A stretch of 45,346 bases of DNA from Janthinobacterium sp. ROICE36 (GTDB lineage: Bacteria; Pseudomonadota; Gammaproteobacteria; Burkholderiales; Burkholderiaceae_D), in NCBI RefSeq assembly GCF_002869965.1, contig NZ_PEBS01000047.1:1-45346 (forward strand), read 5' to 3'. Of this stretch, positions 8,088 to 16,274 are shown in pieces. Under the pieces are notes generated by a model. That model was not told the origin of the DNA, searched no databases, and saw nothing but the letters and a program-made list of their open reading frames with translations. The position numbers and the translations under genes are program-made. The first letter of the stretch is position 1. Each line of letters starts with the position of its first letter.

Positions 8088-10658
8088 TTAGGCTTCGGCG
8101 ACGCGCTTGGCGATGTGCGCCAGCGCTTCTTCCACCTGGTCGATCAGGATCAGGCACAAATCGCCTTCATTCAAACGCGCCAGGGCCTTGTCGATGGCGA
8201 CGAATTCGCCGTTGATTTCATCGATATGGCTGGTGCGCTTGGCGCCGTTCAAGCCCTGGCGCAGCAGCGCCACCACTTCGCCGTCGGCGCGGCCGCGCTG
8301 GCATTGATCCTGGTACAGCAGCACGTCGTCGAAGGCGGCGCCGAGGATTTCCGTCTGCTGGCGGATGTCTTCGTCGCGGCGGTCGCCCGCGCCGCTGATG
8401 ACCACCGAGCGGCGCTTGGCCGGCATGCTTTCGACGGCCTGCACCAGCGCCAGGATGGCGTCCGGATTGTGGCCGTAGTCGGCGATCAAGGTGGCGCCCT
8501 TGTAGTCGAACACATTGAAACGGCCCGGCGCGTTGTCGGCTTCATTGGCAAAGGTTTTCAGGCCCAGCGCGATGGTGTTCCAGTCCAGGCCCACGGCCCA
8601 GGCGGCAGCCAGCGAGGCCATGACGTTGTCGACCTGGAAGCCGATGGTGCCGTTGCGCGTGATCGGCACCTGCGACAGCGCGATTTCGTGGCGCTCCTTG
8701 CCCTGTGCGGCGACCAGCTTGCCGTCTTCCACGTACACCACGCGGTTGCCCTGTGCGCGGTGCGTGGCCATCACGGGATGCGTCTTGTCGGCGGCGAAGA
8801 AGGTCACGGTGCCACTGCAATTCTTGGCCATGCGCGCCACGGCCGGGTCGGTGGCGTTCAGGACGGCCACGCCGCTGTCGGCCACGTTCTGCACGATCAC
8901 GCGTTTCAGCACCGCCAGGTCTTCCACGGTGGTGATGTAGTTCAGGCCCAGGTGGTCGCCGGCGCCGATATTCGTCACCACGGCGACCTGGCAGCGGTCG
9001 AAGGCCAGGCCTTCGCGCAGCATGCCGCCGCGCGCCGTCTCGAACACGGCCGCATCCACGTCAGGGTGCAGCAGCACGTTGCGCGCGCTGCGCGGACCGC
9101 TGCAGTCGCCGCTGTCGATCTGGCGTCCCTCGATGTACACGCCATCCGTGTTGGTCATGCCCGTGCGCAGACCGGAGGTGGTGAGCAGGTGGGCGATCAG
9201 GCGCACGGTGGTGGTCTTGCCGTTGGTGCCGGTGACGGCAACGACGGGGATGCGGCCATCGTCGCCCTCGGCGAACATGGCGGCGATGATGGCTTCGCCC
9301 ACGGGGCGCGGCTTGCCGAACGACGGCGCCAGGTGCATGCGCAATCCCGGTGCGGCATTCACTTCGACGATGCCGGCATTCTGCTCTTCCAGCGGTTTCA
9401 AAATGCTCTCGGAGACCACATCGACGCCGCAGATGTCCAGGCCCACCATGTGCGCGGCCGCGATGGCGCGCGCCGCCACTTCCGGATGCACATCGATGGT
9501 GACGTCGGTGGCCGAGCCGCCTGTCGACAGGTTGGCGTTGTTGCGCAAAATCACGCGCTGGCCCACTGGCGGTACGGATTCGGCCACATAACCCTGCTTG
9601 GCCAGGCTGGCCAGGGCGATGTCGTCAAAGCGGATTTTCGTCAGCGAGGTCGCGTGGCCGCTGCCGCGGCGCGGGTCCAGGTTGACCTGGTCGACCAGTT
9701 CGCGCACCGTGTGCTGGCCGTCGCCCACCACTTGCGGCGGGTCGCGGCGGGCAGCTGCCACCATCTTGTTGCCGATGACGAGCAAGCGGAAATCGTGGCC
9801 CGGCAGATAGCGTTCGACGAGGATCTCGTCGCGGAATTCCTGCGCCGCGATGAAGCCGGCCGTCAGCTGTTCGCGCGTGGTGACATTGACGGTCACGCCC
9901 TTGCCCTGGTTGCCATCCTTCGGTTTGACGACGACGGGCAGGCCGATCTCGCAGGCGGCGGCCCAGGCGTCGTCCACGTCGATGGCGACACGGCCTTGCG
10001 GCACGGGCACGCCGGCCGAATCGAGCAGCTTCTTGGTCAGTTCCTTGTCTTGCGCGATGGCTTCGGCGATCGCACTGGTGCCATCCATTTCGGCGGCCTG
10101 GATCTTGCGTTGCTTGCTGCCCCAGCCGAACGTCACCAGGCTGCCTTCGGTCAGGCGGCGGAACGGGATGTTGCGCGCCACGGCGGCGTTGACGATGGCG
10201 CCCGTCGAAGGGCCCAGGCGCACGTCTTCATCGAGTTCCTGCAACTGGTGCAGGGTGCCGGCCAGGTCGAACGGTGCATCGTCGAGCGCAGCCTGGCACA
10301 GCTGCTGCGCCAGTTCCAGGGCCAGGCGGCCGACGGCTTCTTCCGAGTATTCGACGACGACCTGGAAGATGCCCGTTTCCAGGGTCGGCGTGGTGCGGCT
10401 GAAGGTGACGGGGCAGCCGGCTTGCGCCTGCAGGCCCAGCGCCGCCAGTTCCAGCACTTGCGCCATCGGCGCGGCGTTGTAGTTGCCCAGCGGTTGCAGC
10501 GGGCTCAGTTGCGGAAAGCGCGCGCGCAGGCGGGCTTCGAAGCCGGGCAGCTGGGCGATGTCGAGTTCCTGCGTGGTGCAGGAAACAATGGCTTCCACGG
10601 CGGTGTCGTGGCTCCAGAGGTTAGGGCCCCGCAAGGCCCGTACGCGAGATACTTCCAT
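8088..10658 (-). CDS. cphA: Cyanophycin synthetase CphA
   Basis: This cytoplasmic enzyme builds multi-L-arginyl-poly-L-aspartate by adding Asp to the backbone and Arg to the side chains at ATP cost. From the ATG at 10658 the protein is 856 aa, near the usual length. The N-domain is at about 1-160. The ATP-grasp domain (about 205-460) has VPVVVKPKDGNQGKGV-type nucleotide contacts at 240-255 and the VEVNAAPGLRMH metal-binding end at 431-442. The Mur-ligase-like domain starts near 470 with an intact P-loop, GTNGKTTT (477-484). A longer reading from 10769 adds an unrelated leader and is rejected because the next homologous start, MEVSRVRALRGPN, matches the CphA' start. The N-domain HxxEH metal motif seen in CphA' is QxxEL here (67-71). 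It is second in an operon behind cphA'. Confidence 0.93.
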   Translation of the reverse strand: MEVSRVRALRGPNLWSHDTAVEAIVSCTTQELDIAQLPGFEARLRARFPQLSPLQPLGNYNAAPMAQVLELAALGLQAQAGCPVTFSRTTPTLETGIFQVVVEYSEEAVGRLALELAQQLCQAALDDAPFDLAGTLHQLQELDEDVRLGPSTGAIVNAAVARNIPFRRLTEGSLVTFGWGSKQRKIQAAEMDGTSAIAEAIAQDKELTKKLLDSAGVPVPQGRVAIDVDDAWAAACEIGLPVVVKPKDGNQGKGVTVNVTTREQLTAGFIAAQEFRDEILVERYLPGHDFRLLVIGNKMVAAARRDPPQVVGDGQHTVRELVDQVNLDPRRGSGHATSLTKIRFDDIALASLAKQGYVAESVPPVGQRVILRNNANLSTGGSATDVTIDVHPEVAARAIAAAHMVGLDICGVDVVSESILKPLEEQNAGIVEVNAAPGLRMHLAPSFGKPRPVGEAIIAAMFAEGDDGRIPVVAVTGTNGKTTTVRLIAHLLTTSGLRTGMTNTDGVYIEGRQIDSGDCSGPRSARNVLLHPDVDAAVFETARGGMLREGLAFDRCQVAVVTNIGAGDHLGLNYITTVEDLAVLKRVIVQNVADSGVAVLNATDPAVARMAKNCSGTVTFFAADKTHPVMATHRAQGNRVVYVEDGKLVAAQGKERHEIALSQVPITRNGTIGFQVDNVMASLAAAWAVGLDWNTIALGLKTFANEADNAPGRFNVFDYKGATLIADYGHNPDAILALVQAVESMPAKRRSVVISGAGDRRDEDIRQQTEILGAAFDDVLLYQDQCQRGRADGEVVALLRQGLNGAKRTSHIDEINGEFVAIDKALARLNEGDLCLILIDQVEEALAHIAKRVAEA

Positions 10659-10737
10659 AATTAAACCGTAATCCTGTTGTGTTCTTGTGGGCCCGGCCGT
10701 CCTGGCCGGGCTTGAGTGCTGCTTTGCCTGTTGCCGA

Positions 10738-12915
10738 TTAGTTGCCGATGCAGCCGGGGGCCGCGTCAAACGTGCGCAAGCCTGCGCAAATCAAATCGAC
10801 GGGCAGGTTCATGGCCCAGGCGGCGGCCGCGACGGCCAGCACGCTGTCGACATTGCCGGCCGTGGCCGGTTTCAGCAGGTCCAGGCACAGCAAGACCGTT
10901 TCGATGCCGCCTTCGGCCAGTACGATGTGGTTGCCGCGCACGAACACGGCGCGCTGGCCGGCGGCCAGTTGCGCCGCGATGGCCGGCAAGCTGCCATCCT
11001 GCGCATACAGGGTCACGCTGCCGTCGCACAGCTCGGCCAGTTCCAGCACCTGCGCGTTGGCCGCGTTCAGCACGGCCACGCCCGTTGGCACGACCACGTC
11101 GATCTGGCTGCGTACGGCCTTGTACAGGCCCGCTTCGTCCAGCACGTCGAAATCCTTGACGCTATCGAGGCTGCCCATGTCCGTGACGATGCCGATCTGG
11201 CACTTGTCGTAGGCCAGGCCTTCGGCCAGGATCATGCGCGGATTGCTCTCGAACAGGGCCGTCTGCACGGTGCGGTTGAGCAGCAGGCGCTGGCCCGCGT
11301 CCCAGTTCACGCAATCGTTGCTGACGACTCTGCGCTGGTCCAGGTACATGCCTTCGCTGCAGACGGCGCCCGTGTGCAGGCCCGACAGGTTGAGCAGTTT
11401 GCATAGCATGCGCACGATCAGGCTGGCGCCGCGCGTGCCCGTCACGCCGATCAGCGGAATGCGGCCCGTTTCCTCGGGCGCGAACAGATGGTCGACGATG
11501 GCTGCGCCGACAGGGCGGGGCTGGCCCACGCCCGGCTTGATGTGCGCCAGCAGGCCGGGGCTGGCATTGACTTCGATGATGGCGCCGCGCTGCTCGTCCA
11601 GCGGACGCGTGATGTCTGTCGTGACCAGGTCGATGCCGGCGATATCCAGGCCCACCACGCGCGCGGCCAGCAGGGCCGCATGCACGACGGAGGGATGCAC
11701 GTCGTCGGTGACGTCGACGGACACGTTGCCGTTCGGCTGGATCAGCACTTTCTGGCCCGCCTGCGGCACGGACAGGGCGGTCATGCCCTGGCGTTGCAGT
11801 TCCAGCACGATCTCGCCCGACTCATGCGGCTTGACGGTGCCCAGCGGGAAGTCTTCGCCTTCGCCGCGGCGCGGATCGATATTGATCTGCGCATTCACCA
11901 GTTCCAGCACGGTCGAGACGCCATCGCCATCGACCCACAAGGATTCGCCCTTGGCGGCCGCGATCAGCTTGTTGCCGACCACCAGCAAGCGGTGCTCGTC
12001 GCCGGTGATGAAGCTTTCCACCAGCACGGCCGAGCTGTCGCCCTTGCGCGCGGCCAGTGCGTAGGCCGCTTTCACGTCCGCTTCCGTCATCAGATTGAGC
12101 GACACGCCGCGGCCATGGTTGCCGTCATACGGTTTCACGACAACGGGCACGCCGATGTCTTGTGCTTCTTCCCAGGCGGCTTCGGCGCTGCGCACCAGGC
12201 TGCCTTCGGGCACGCGCACGCCGCACGATTTGAGCAGGAATTTGGTCAGGTCCTTGTCGCTGGCGATACCTTCGGCAATCGCGCTGGTGCGGTCCGTTTC
12301 GGCCGTCCAGATGCGGCGTTGCGCGGCGCCGTGGCCCAGTTGCACCAGGTTGCCGTCGTTCAGGCGCAGCGAAGGGATGCGGCGCTCGGTGGCCGCATCG
12401 ACGATGCTGGCCGTGCTCGGGCCCAGGCAGCGCGCGTCGACCAGGTCGCGCAGGGGCTCCAGTGCCGCTTCCAGATCGTAGGCTTCGTCGTTGATGGCAG
12501 CCATCAGCAGTTGGCGCGCGGCGGCCAGGGCGGCGCGGCCCACGTGCTCTTCCCGCGTGCGGAAAGCCATCTTGTAGACGCCGCGCTGGCTGGTCGAGCG
12601 CGTCTGGCCGAAACCTGTGCGCATGCCAGCCAGGTTTTGCAATTCCAGCACCACGTGTTCGAGGATGTGGGCCGACCACGTGCCTACACGCAGGCGCTCG
12701 AAAAAGCCGCCCCGTTCGCCCACGCCGCAGCGGTGCTCGATCATGCCGGGCAGCCACGCCACCAGGCGTTCGTACAGGCCGGGCAGGGTATTCGATGGAT
12801 AGTCTTCCAGTTCGCCGATGTCGACCCAGGCTTCAATCACCGGGCGATAGGTCCAGATGTTGGGGCCGCGCAAGTGGGTGACGCGGACAAATTCGATGTT
12901 CTTCTTCTTGATCAT
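10738..12915 (-). CDS. cphA': Cyanophycin synthetase paralogue CphA'
   Basis: A 725-residue paralogue of CphA, shorter by about 130 residues at the C-terminus. It keeps the N-domain, where an HILEH sequence at 83-87 gives an HxxEH metal motif. It also keeps a full ATP-grasp domain (VPVVVKPYDGNHGRGV, 256-271; IIEVNASPGLLAH, 446-458). The Mur-ligase domain has a broken P-loop, GTRGASL at 493-499 in place of GTNGKTT, so the Arg-adding ATP site should be dead. Betaproteobacteria with two cphA genes usually carry this pair, and the role of the truncated form is unclear. The cyanobacterial CphA2 enzymes, which polymerise beta-Asp-Arg dipeptides with only the ATP-grasp site, are one model. It is the promoter-proximal gene; cphA begins 79 bases after its stop. 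Confidence 0.9.
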   Translation of the reverse strand: MIKKKNIEFVRVTHLRGPNIWTYRPVIEAWVDIGELEDYPSNTLPGLYERLVAWLPGMIEHRCGVGERGGFFERLRVGTWSAHILEHVVLELQNLAGMRTGFGQTRSTSQRGVYKMAFRTREEHVGRAALAAARQLLMAAINDEAYDLEAALEPLRDLVDARCLGPSTASIVDAATERRIPSLRLNDGNLVQLGHGAAQRRIWTAETDRTSAIAEGIASDKDLTKFLLKSCGVRVPEGSLVRSAEAAWEEAQDIGVPVVVKPYDGNHGRGVSLNLMTEADVKAAYALAARKGDSSAVLVESFITGDEHRLLVVGNKLIAAAKGESLWVDGDGVSTVLELVNAQINIDPRRGEGEDFPLGTVKPHESGEIVLELQRQGMTALSVPQAGQKVLIQPNGNVSVDVTDDVHPSVVHAALLAARVVGLDIAGIDLVTTDITRPLDEQRGAIIEVNASPGLLAHIKPGVGQPRPVGAAIVDHLFAPEETGRIPLIGVTGTRGASLIVRMLCKLLNLSGLHTGAVCSEGMYLDQRRVVSNDCVNWDAGQRLLLNRTVQTALFESNPRMILAEGLAYDKCQIGIVTDMGSLDSVKDFDVLDEAGLYKAVRSQIDVVVPTGVAVLNAANAQVLELAELCDGSVTLYAQDGSLPAIAAQLAAGQRAVFVRGNHIVLAEGGIETVLLCLDLLKPATAGNVDSVLAVAAAAWAMNLPVDLICAGLRTFDAAPGCIGN

Positions 12916-13382
12916 GTAAGTGGTTTCTTGATAACAAGCCAGGCGTCTGGGCGCCAGATACTTTATGGTGGCTCTACAGAGGCTTTTCAGGCTCTTGCTT
13001 GGTTCTTTATCCCGGGTATGCGCAGTGTGCCACTTTTAGCGGTCTTTTGTCGCGTTTGCTTCTCGTATTCTGCTGTTGTTGTCATTGTAATTGTTACTAA
13101 TTGTTGCCTTACTTGTTATAAAGATACCGACTCTTGGCGAAGCTGGAACATTTGCGCAACAGCGGGCTGTTGTATACTTGTCCCTGGTCGACGGTCGCAC
13201 ATTTTTTGCGCCGTTTTACCATCCAATTCTTACCTGCAGGCATCCATTCGATACAATACAGGAAATTGCCACTGGTGCATCTACCTCGCCACCGCGCAGT
13301 ACACAAACATTGATCGGGCGTCTGCCCCATCCCCCAAATCCCGCCCTGAAGGGCTTGGCCTCGAGCCGGAGTATGCTTTACG
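12916..13382. promoter_or_regulatory. Divergent control region between cphA' and the ABC exporter
   Basis: A 467-base gap, AT-richer than its surroundings, with no convincing gene. It must hold the cphA' promoter (leftward) and the exporter promoter (rightward). Visible elements are a direct repeat TAATTGTT-AC-TAATTGTT (13088-13105), a perfect palindrome at 13157-13172 and a TATACT box directly after it. The 200 bases before the exporter start could be a long 5' leader; I see no riboswitch I can name. Confidence 0.6.
13157..13178 (+). promoter_or_regulatory. Candidate promoter with operator palindrome for the ABC exporter
   Basis: CAACAGC-GG-GCTGTTG (13157-13172) is a perfect seven-base inverted repeat with a two-base centre, touching a -10-like TATACT (13173-13178). 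A weak -35 (TTGCGC, 13152-13157) sits 15 bases upstream, shorter than ideal. A protein bound to the palindrome would block or help polymerase. Start site is not shown. Confidence 0.4.
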
Positions 13383-15665
13383 ATGACAACTGAACTGAGT
13401 GTTCCTGCAACAACTATTCCCCTCACCTCGCTGCCTGCGCCGGTAGCAGAAGCCTGGCTGGCGGAGGTGGAGAGCAAGCTTTCTCCAGGGGAGAACGTTT
13501 TAAGTAGCGTTGAGGTTGACCTCGATGCGCGATTACGTTTCACAAAAGGCATAATTGTTGTCACCGAGAAGCGTTTGCTGGCCCGTTCACCGGGCGATAG
13601 CGACTGGAAAAGCTGGTCTTTCCGTCCTGGATTGCGCCTGACGCACCACGACCACGCCGGTGTCGGCCACCTGGAACTGTTCGATGACCACGGCCGCCTG
13701 GCGGCGTGGCGCTTCACCCTGGGACAGAACCTGCATGCGATCCGCGTGCTGGAACAGTTCGTCGAGCGTCTCGACAGCCACCTGACGGGCCAGCCCGTGC
13801 TGCAAGCGGAGCAGGAAGTGTGTTCGAGTTGCAAGGCGCCTCTGGAGCCTGAGCAGGAAGAATGCCCGATCTGCGCCAAGGTGCTGTACACGCCGCCATC
13901 CACCTGGACCCTGTTCCGCCTGTGGCGCTTTGCCCATCCTTACCGTGGCCAGCTGGCGCTGGGTTTCATGCTGATGCTGCTGAGCACTGCCGCGCACATG
14001 ATTCCGCCCTACCTGACGGCGCCGCTGATGGACAATGTGTTGATCCCGTATCAAAACGGCAAGCACATCGATCCGTGGCTGGTGGTGTACTACATGAGCG
14101 GCTTGCTCGGTTCGGCCCTGCTGGCCTGGCTGCTGGGCTGGGGCAAGACGTATGTGCTGGCCCTGGTGTCCGAACGCATGGGCGCCGATTTGCGCTCGGC
14201 CACGTATGAACACCTGATGAAGCTGTCGCTGGAATTTTTCGGCGGCAAGCGCACGGGCGACCTGATGTCGCGCATCGGCAGCGGCAGCGACCGCATCTGC
14301 GTCTTCCTGTCGCTGCATTTGCTCGATTTCGCCTCCGACGTGCTGATGATCATCATGACAGGCGTGATCCTGTGGTCGATGAATCCATGGCTGGCCATCA
14401 TGACCCTGGCGCCTTTGCCCTTCATCGCCTGGATGATCCATCTGGTGCGCGACCGCCTGCGCACGGGCTTTGAAAAGATCGACCGCGTGTGGAGCGAAGT
14501 GACCAATGTGCTGGCCGATACGATACCCGGCATCCGCGTGGTGAAGGCGTTTGCGCAGGAAAAACGCGAAGCGGCCCGCTTCCGCGACGCCAATGCGCAC
14601 AATCTGGCCGTCAACGACAAATTGAACAAGGTCTGGTCGCTGTTTTCGCCGACCGTCTCCTTTTTGACGGAAATGGGCTTGCTGGTCATCTGGTGCTTCG
14701 GCATCTGGCAATTATCGCGCGGCGAAATCACGGTCGGCGTGCTGACTGCCTTCATCGCCTACAGCACGCGCTTCTATGGGCGCCTCGATTCCATGAGCCG
14801 CATTGTCTCCGTGACGCAGAAATCGGCGTCCGCCGCCAAGCGCATCTTCGACATCCTCGACCACGTGTCGAGCGTGCCGGAACCGGCGCACCCCGTGAAA
14901 CTGGAAAAGATTGAAGGCAGGATCGATTTGCGCGAAGTCGGTTTCCGCTATGGCAACCGGGCCGTCAATCGTGGCATCACCCTGAACATCAAGGCGGGCG
15001 AGATGATCGGCCTGGTGGGCCACAGCGGTTCGGGCAAGAGTACGCTGGTCAACCTGATCTGCCGCTTCTATGACGTGTCGGAAGGGGCGATTTTGCTCGA
15101 TGGCGTCGATATCCGTTCGTTCGCCGTATCCGACTACCGCCGCAATATCGGCCTGGTGCTGCAGGAGCCGTTCCTGTTCTTCGGCACCATCGCGGAAAAT
15201 ATCGCCTATGGCAAGCCGCACGCGACGCGCCAGGAGATCATCGCCGCCGCGCGCGCCGCGCATGCGCACGAATTCATCCTGCGCCTGCCGCAAGGCTACG
15301 ACTCGATGGTGGGCGAGCGTGGCCAGGGCTTGTCCGGCGGCGAACGCCAGCGCATCTCGATCGCCCGCGCCCTGCTGATCGACCCGCGCATCCTGATCAT
15401 GGATGAAGCGACATCGTCGGTGGATTCGGAAACGGAAAAAGAAATCCAGAAGGCGCTGGACAACCTGGTGCAAGGCCGCACGACGATCGCCATCGCGCAC
15501 AGGCTGTCGACCCTGCACCGGGCCGACCGCCTGGTGGTGCTGGATCGCGGCCAGGTCGTCGAAGTGGGCAGTCACGATGAACTGATGGCGAAAGAGGGCG
15601 CCTATTTCCGCCTCTACGAAGCACAGGCGCGCAACAACGAACTCGCCCTGGATGACAAGGAATAA
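13383..15665 (+). CDS. ABC exporter with N-terminal zinc ribbon, cyanophycin-associated
   Basis: A 760-residue ABC half-transporter (fused membrane and ATPase domains) with an extra N-terminal region. Residues 20-135 form a beta-rich domain resembling bacterial PH-like folds, followed by a zinc ribbon with C147-x2-C150 and C161-x2-C164. Six membrane helices span about 190-460. The ATPase has Walker A GHSGSGKS (546-553), signature LSGGE (650-654), Walker B LIMDEA (671-676) and the switch histidine H706. Such transporters normally work as dimers and export lipids, peptides or drugs; the substrate here is unknown. I recall this transporter type and DUF1854 being annotated as associated with cyanophycin metabolism, and the divergent arrangement with cphA'-cphA fits. 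The DUF1854 gene follows two bases later. GGAG lies 11 bases before the ATG, a loose spacing. Confidence 0.88.
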   Translation: MTTELSVPATTIPLTSLPAPVAEAWLAEVESKLSPGENVLSSVEVDLDARLRFTKGIIVVTEKRLLARSPGDSDWKSWSFRPGLRLTHHDHAGVGHLELFDDHGRLAAWRFTLGQNLHAIRVLEQFVERLDSHLTGQPVLQAEQEVCSSCKAPLEPEQEECPICAKVLYTPPSTWTLFRLWRFAHPYRGQLALGFMLMLLSTAAHMIPPYLTAPLMDNVLIPYQNGKHIDPWLVVYYMSGLLGSALLAWLLGWGKTYVLALVSERMGADLRSATYEHLMKLSLEFFGGKRTGDLMSRIGSGSDRICVFLSLHLLDFASDVLMIIMTGVILWSMNPWLAIMTLAPLPFIAWMIHLVRDRLRTGFEKIDRVWSEVTNVLADTIPGIRVVKAFAQEKREAARFRDANAHNLAVNDKLNKVWSLFSPTVSFLTEMGLLVIWCFGIWQLSRGEITVGVLTAFIAYSTRFYGRLDSMSRIVSVTQKSASAAKRIFDILDHVSSVPEPAHPVKLEKIEGRIDLREVGFRYGNRAVNRGITLNIKAGEMIGLVGHSGSGKSTLVNLICRFYDVSEGAILLDGVDIRSFAVSDYRRNIGLVLQEPFLFFGTIAENIAYGKPHATRQEIIAAARAAHAHEFILRLPQGYDSMVGERGQGLSGGERQRISIARALLIDPRILIMDEATSSVDSETEKEIQKALDNLVQGRTTIAIAHRLSTLHRADRLVVLDRGQVVEVGSHDELMAKEGAYFRLYEAQARNNELALDDKE

Positions 15666-15667
15666 GC

Positions 15668-16138
15668 ATGGCCAGTACAACTTTTTCATTAAGCCGCGAC
15701 ACCTTCGGCAAGCTGGTGATGACGGCCGAAGACGGCCAGGTCTTTGAAGGCGTGGCGCCCGTGCGCGCCTTCCCCATCCAGTCGCCCGACGAAGGCATTT
15801 CGCTGGTGCTGGGCAATGGCAAGGAAGTGGCGTGGATCGAGCGCCTCGACACCTTGCCGGAGCCGGCACGCAGCCTGCTGCAGGAAGAGCTGGAAGGGCG
15901 CGAATTCATGCCCGAGATCGCGCGCGTGAAAAGCGTTTCCAGCTTCGCCACGCCATGCACCTGGCATGTGGACACGGACCGGGGCGAGACGCAGTTCGTG
16001 CTGAAGGGCGAGGAAGACATCCGCCGCATCGGCGCTGCGTCGCTGCTGATCGCCGACAACCACGGCATCCATTTCCTGATCCGCGACATGTTCAATATCG
16101 ACAAGACGACGCGGAAGATACTCGACCGCTTCCTGTAG
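15668..16138 (+). CDS. DUF1854-family protein, cyanophycin-associated
   Basis: A 156-residue soluble protein without signal peptide or membrane segment. Features typical of DUF1854 are an early F-x-G-V-x-P-V-R-A-F-P motif (GVAPVRAFPIQSPDEGISL), a central RVKSVSSFATPCTWHVDTDRG segment and a late DNHGIHFLIRD followed by a basic ILDRFL end. Function is not known. It starts two bases after the exporter stop, so the two are almost certainly co-translated, and a strong terminator closes the pair. It may be a cytoplasmic partner of the transporter; that is inference from the tight pairing. Confidence 0.85.
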   Translation: MASTTFSLSRDTFGKLVMTAEDGQVFEGVAPVRAFPIQSPDEGISLVLGNGKEVAWIERLDTLPEPARSLLQEELEGREFMPEIARVKSVSSFATPCTWHVDTDRGETQFVLKGEEDIRRIGAASLLIADNHGIHFLIRDMFNIDKTTRKILDRFL

Positions 16139-16158
16139 GCGTTAGCATGTCTTGAAAG

Positions 16159-16182
16159 CCGCTGCATGCAGCGGTTTTTTTT
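16159..16182 (+). terminator. Rho-independent terminator after the DUF1854 gene
   Basis: The self-complementary stretch CCGCTGCATGCAGCGG (16159-16174) is followed by eight T. It lies 20 bases past the stop at 16138. Confidence 0.9.
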
Positions 16183-16196
16183 CGTCTGCAGGGCAT

Positions 16197-16224
16197 GAAA
16201 AAAGCCGCACATGAGTGCGGCTTT
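16197..16224 (-). terminator. Rho-independent terminator of the second TonB receptor
   Basis: On the minus strand AAAGCCGCAC-TCAT-GTGCGGCTTT is a perfect ten-base hairpin ending in a T run (six A at 16198-16203 on the plus strand). It lies about 50 bases past the receptor stop and back to back with the DUF1854 terminator. Confidence 0.9.
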
Positions 16225-16274
16225 CGGGGGATAGTGCCGGCAGCCCGTTTCAGGCCGCCGGGGATTGCGCTACA

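Noticed and set aside
8007..10664. Long plus-strand frame antisense to cphA (885 codons)
   Set aside because: It mirrors cphA codon positions in a high-GC genome and has no homology features; cphA has all expected motifs on the other strand.
13027..13040. Sigma-54-like TGGCAC on the minus strand upstream of cphA'
   Set aside because: The GC of the -12 box is not at the required GG-N10-GC distance.
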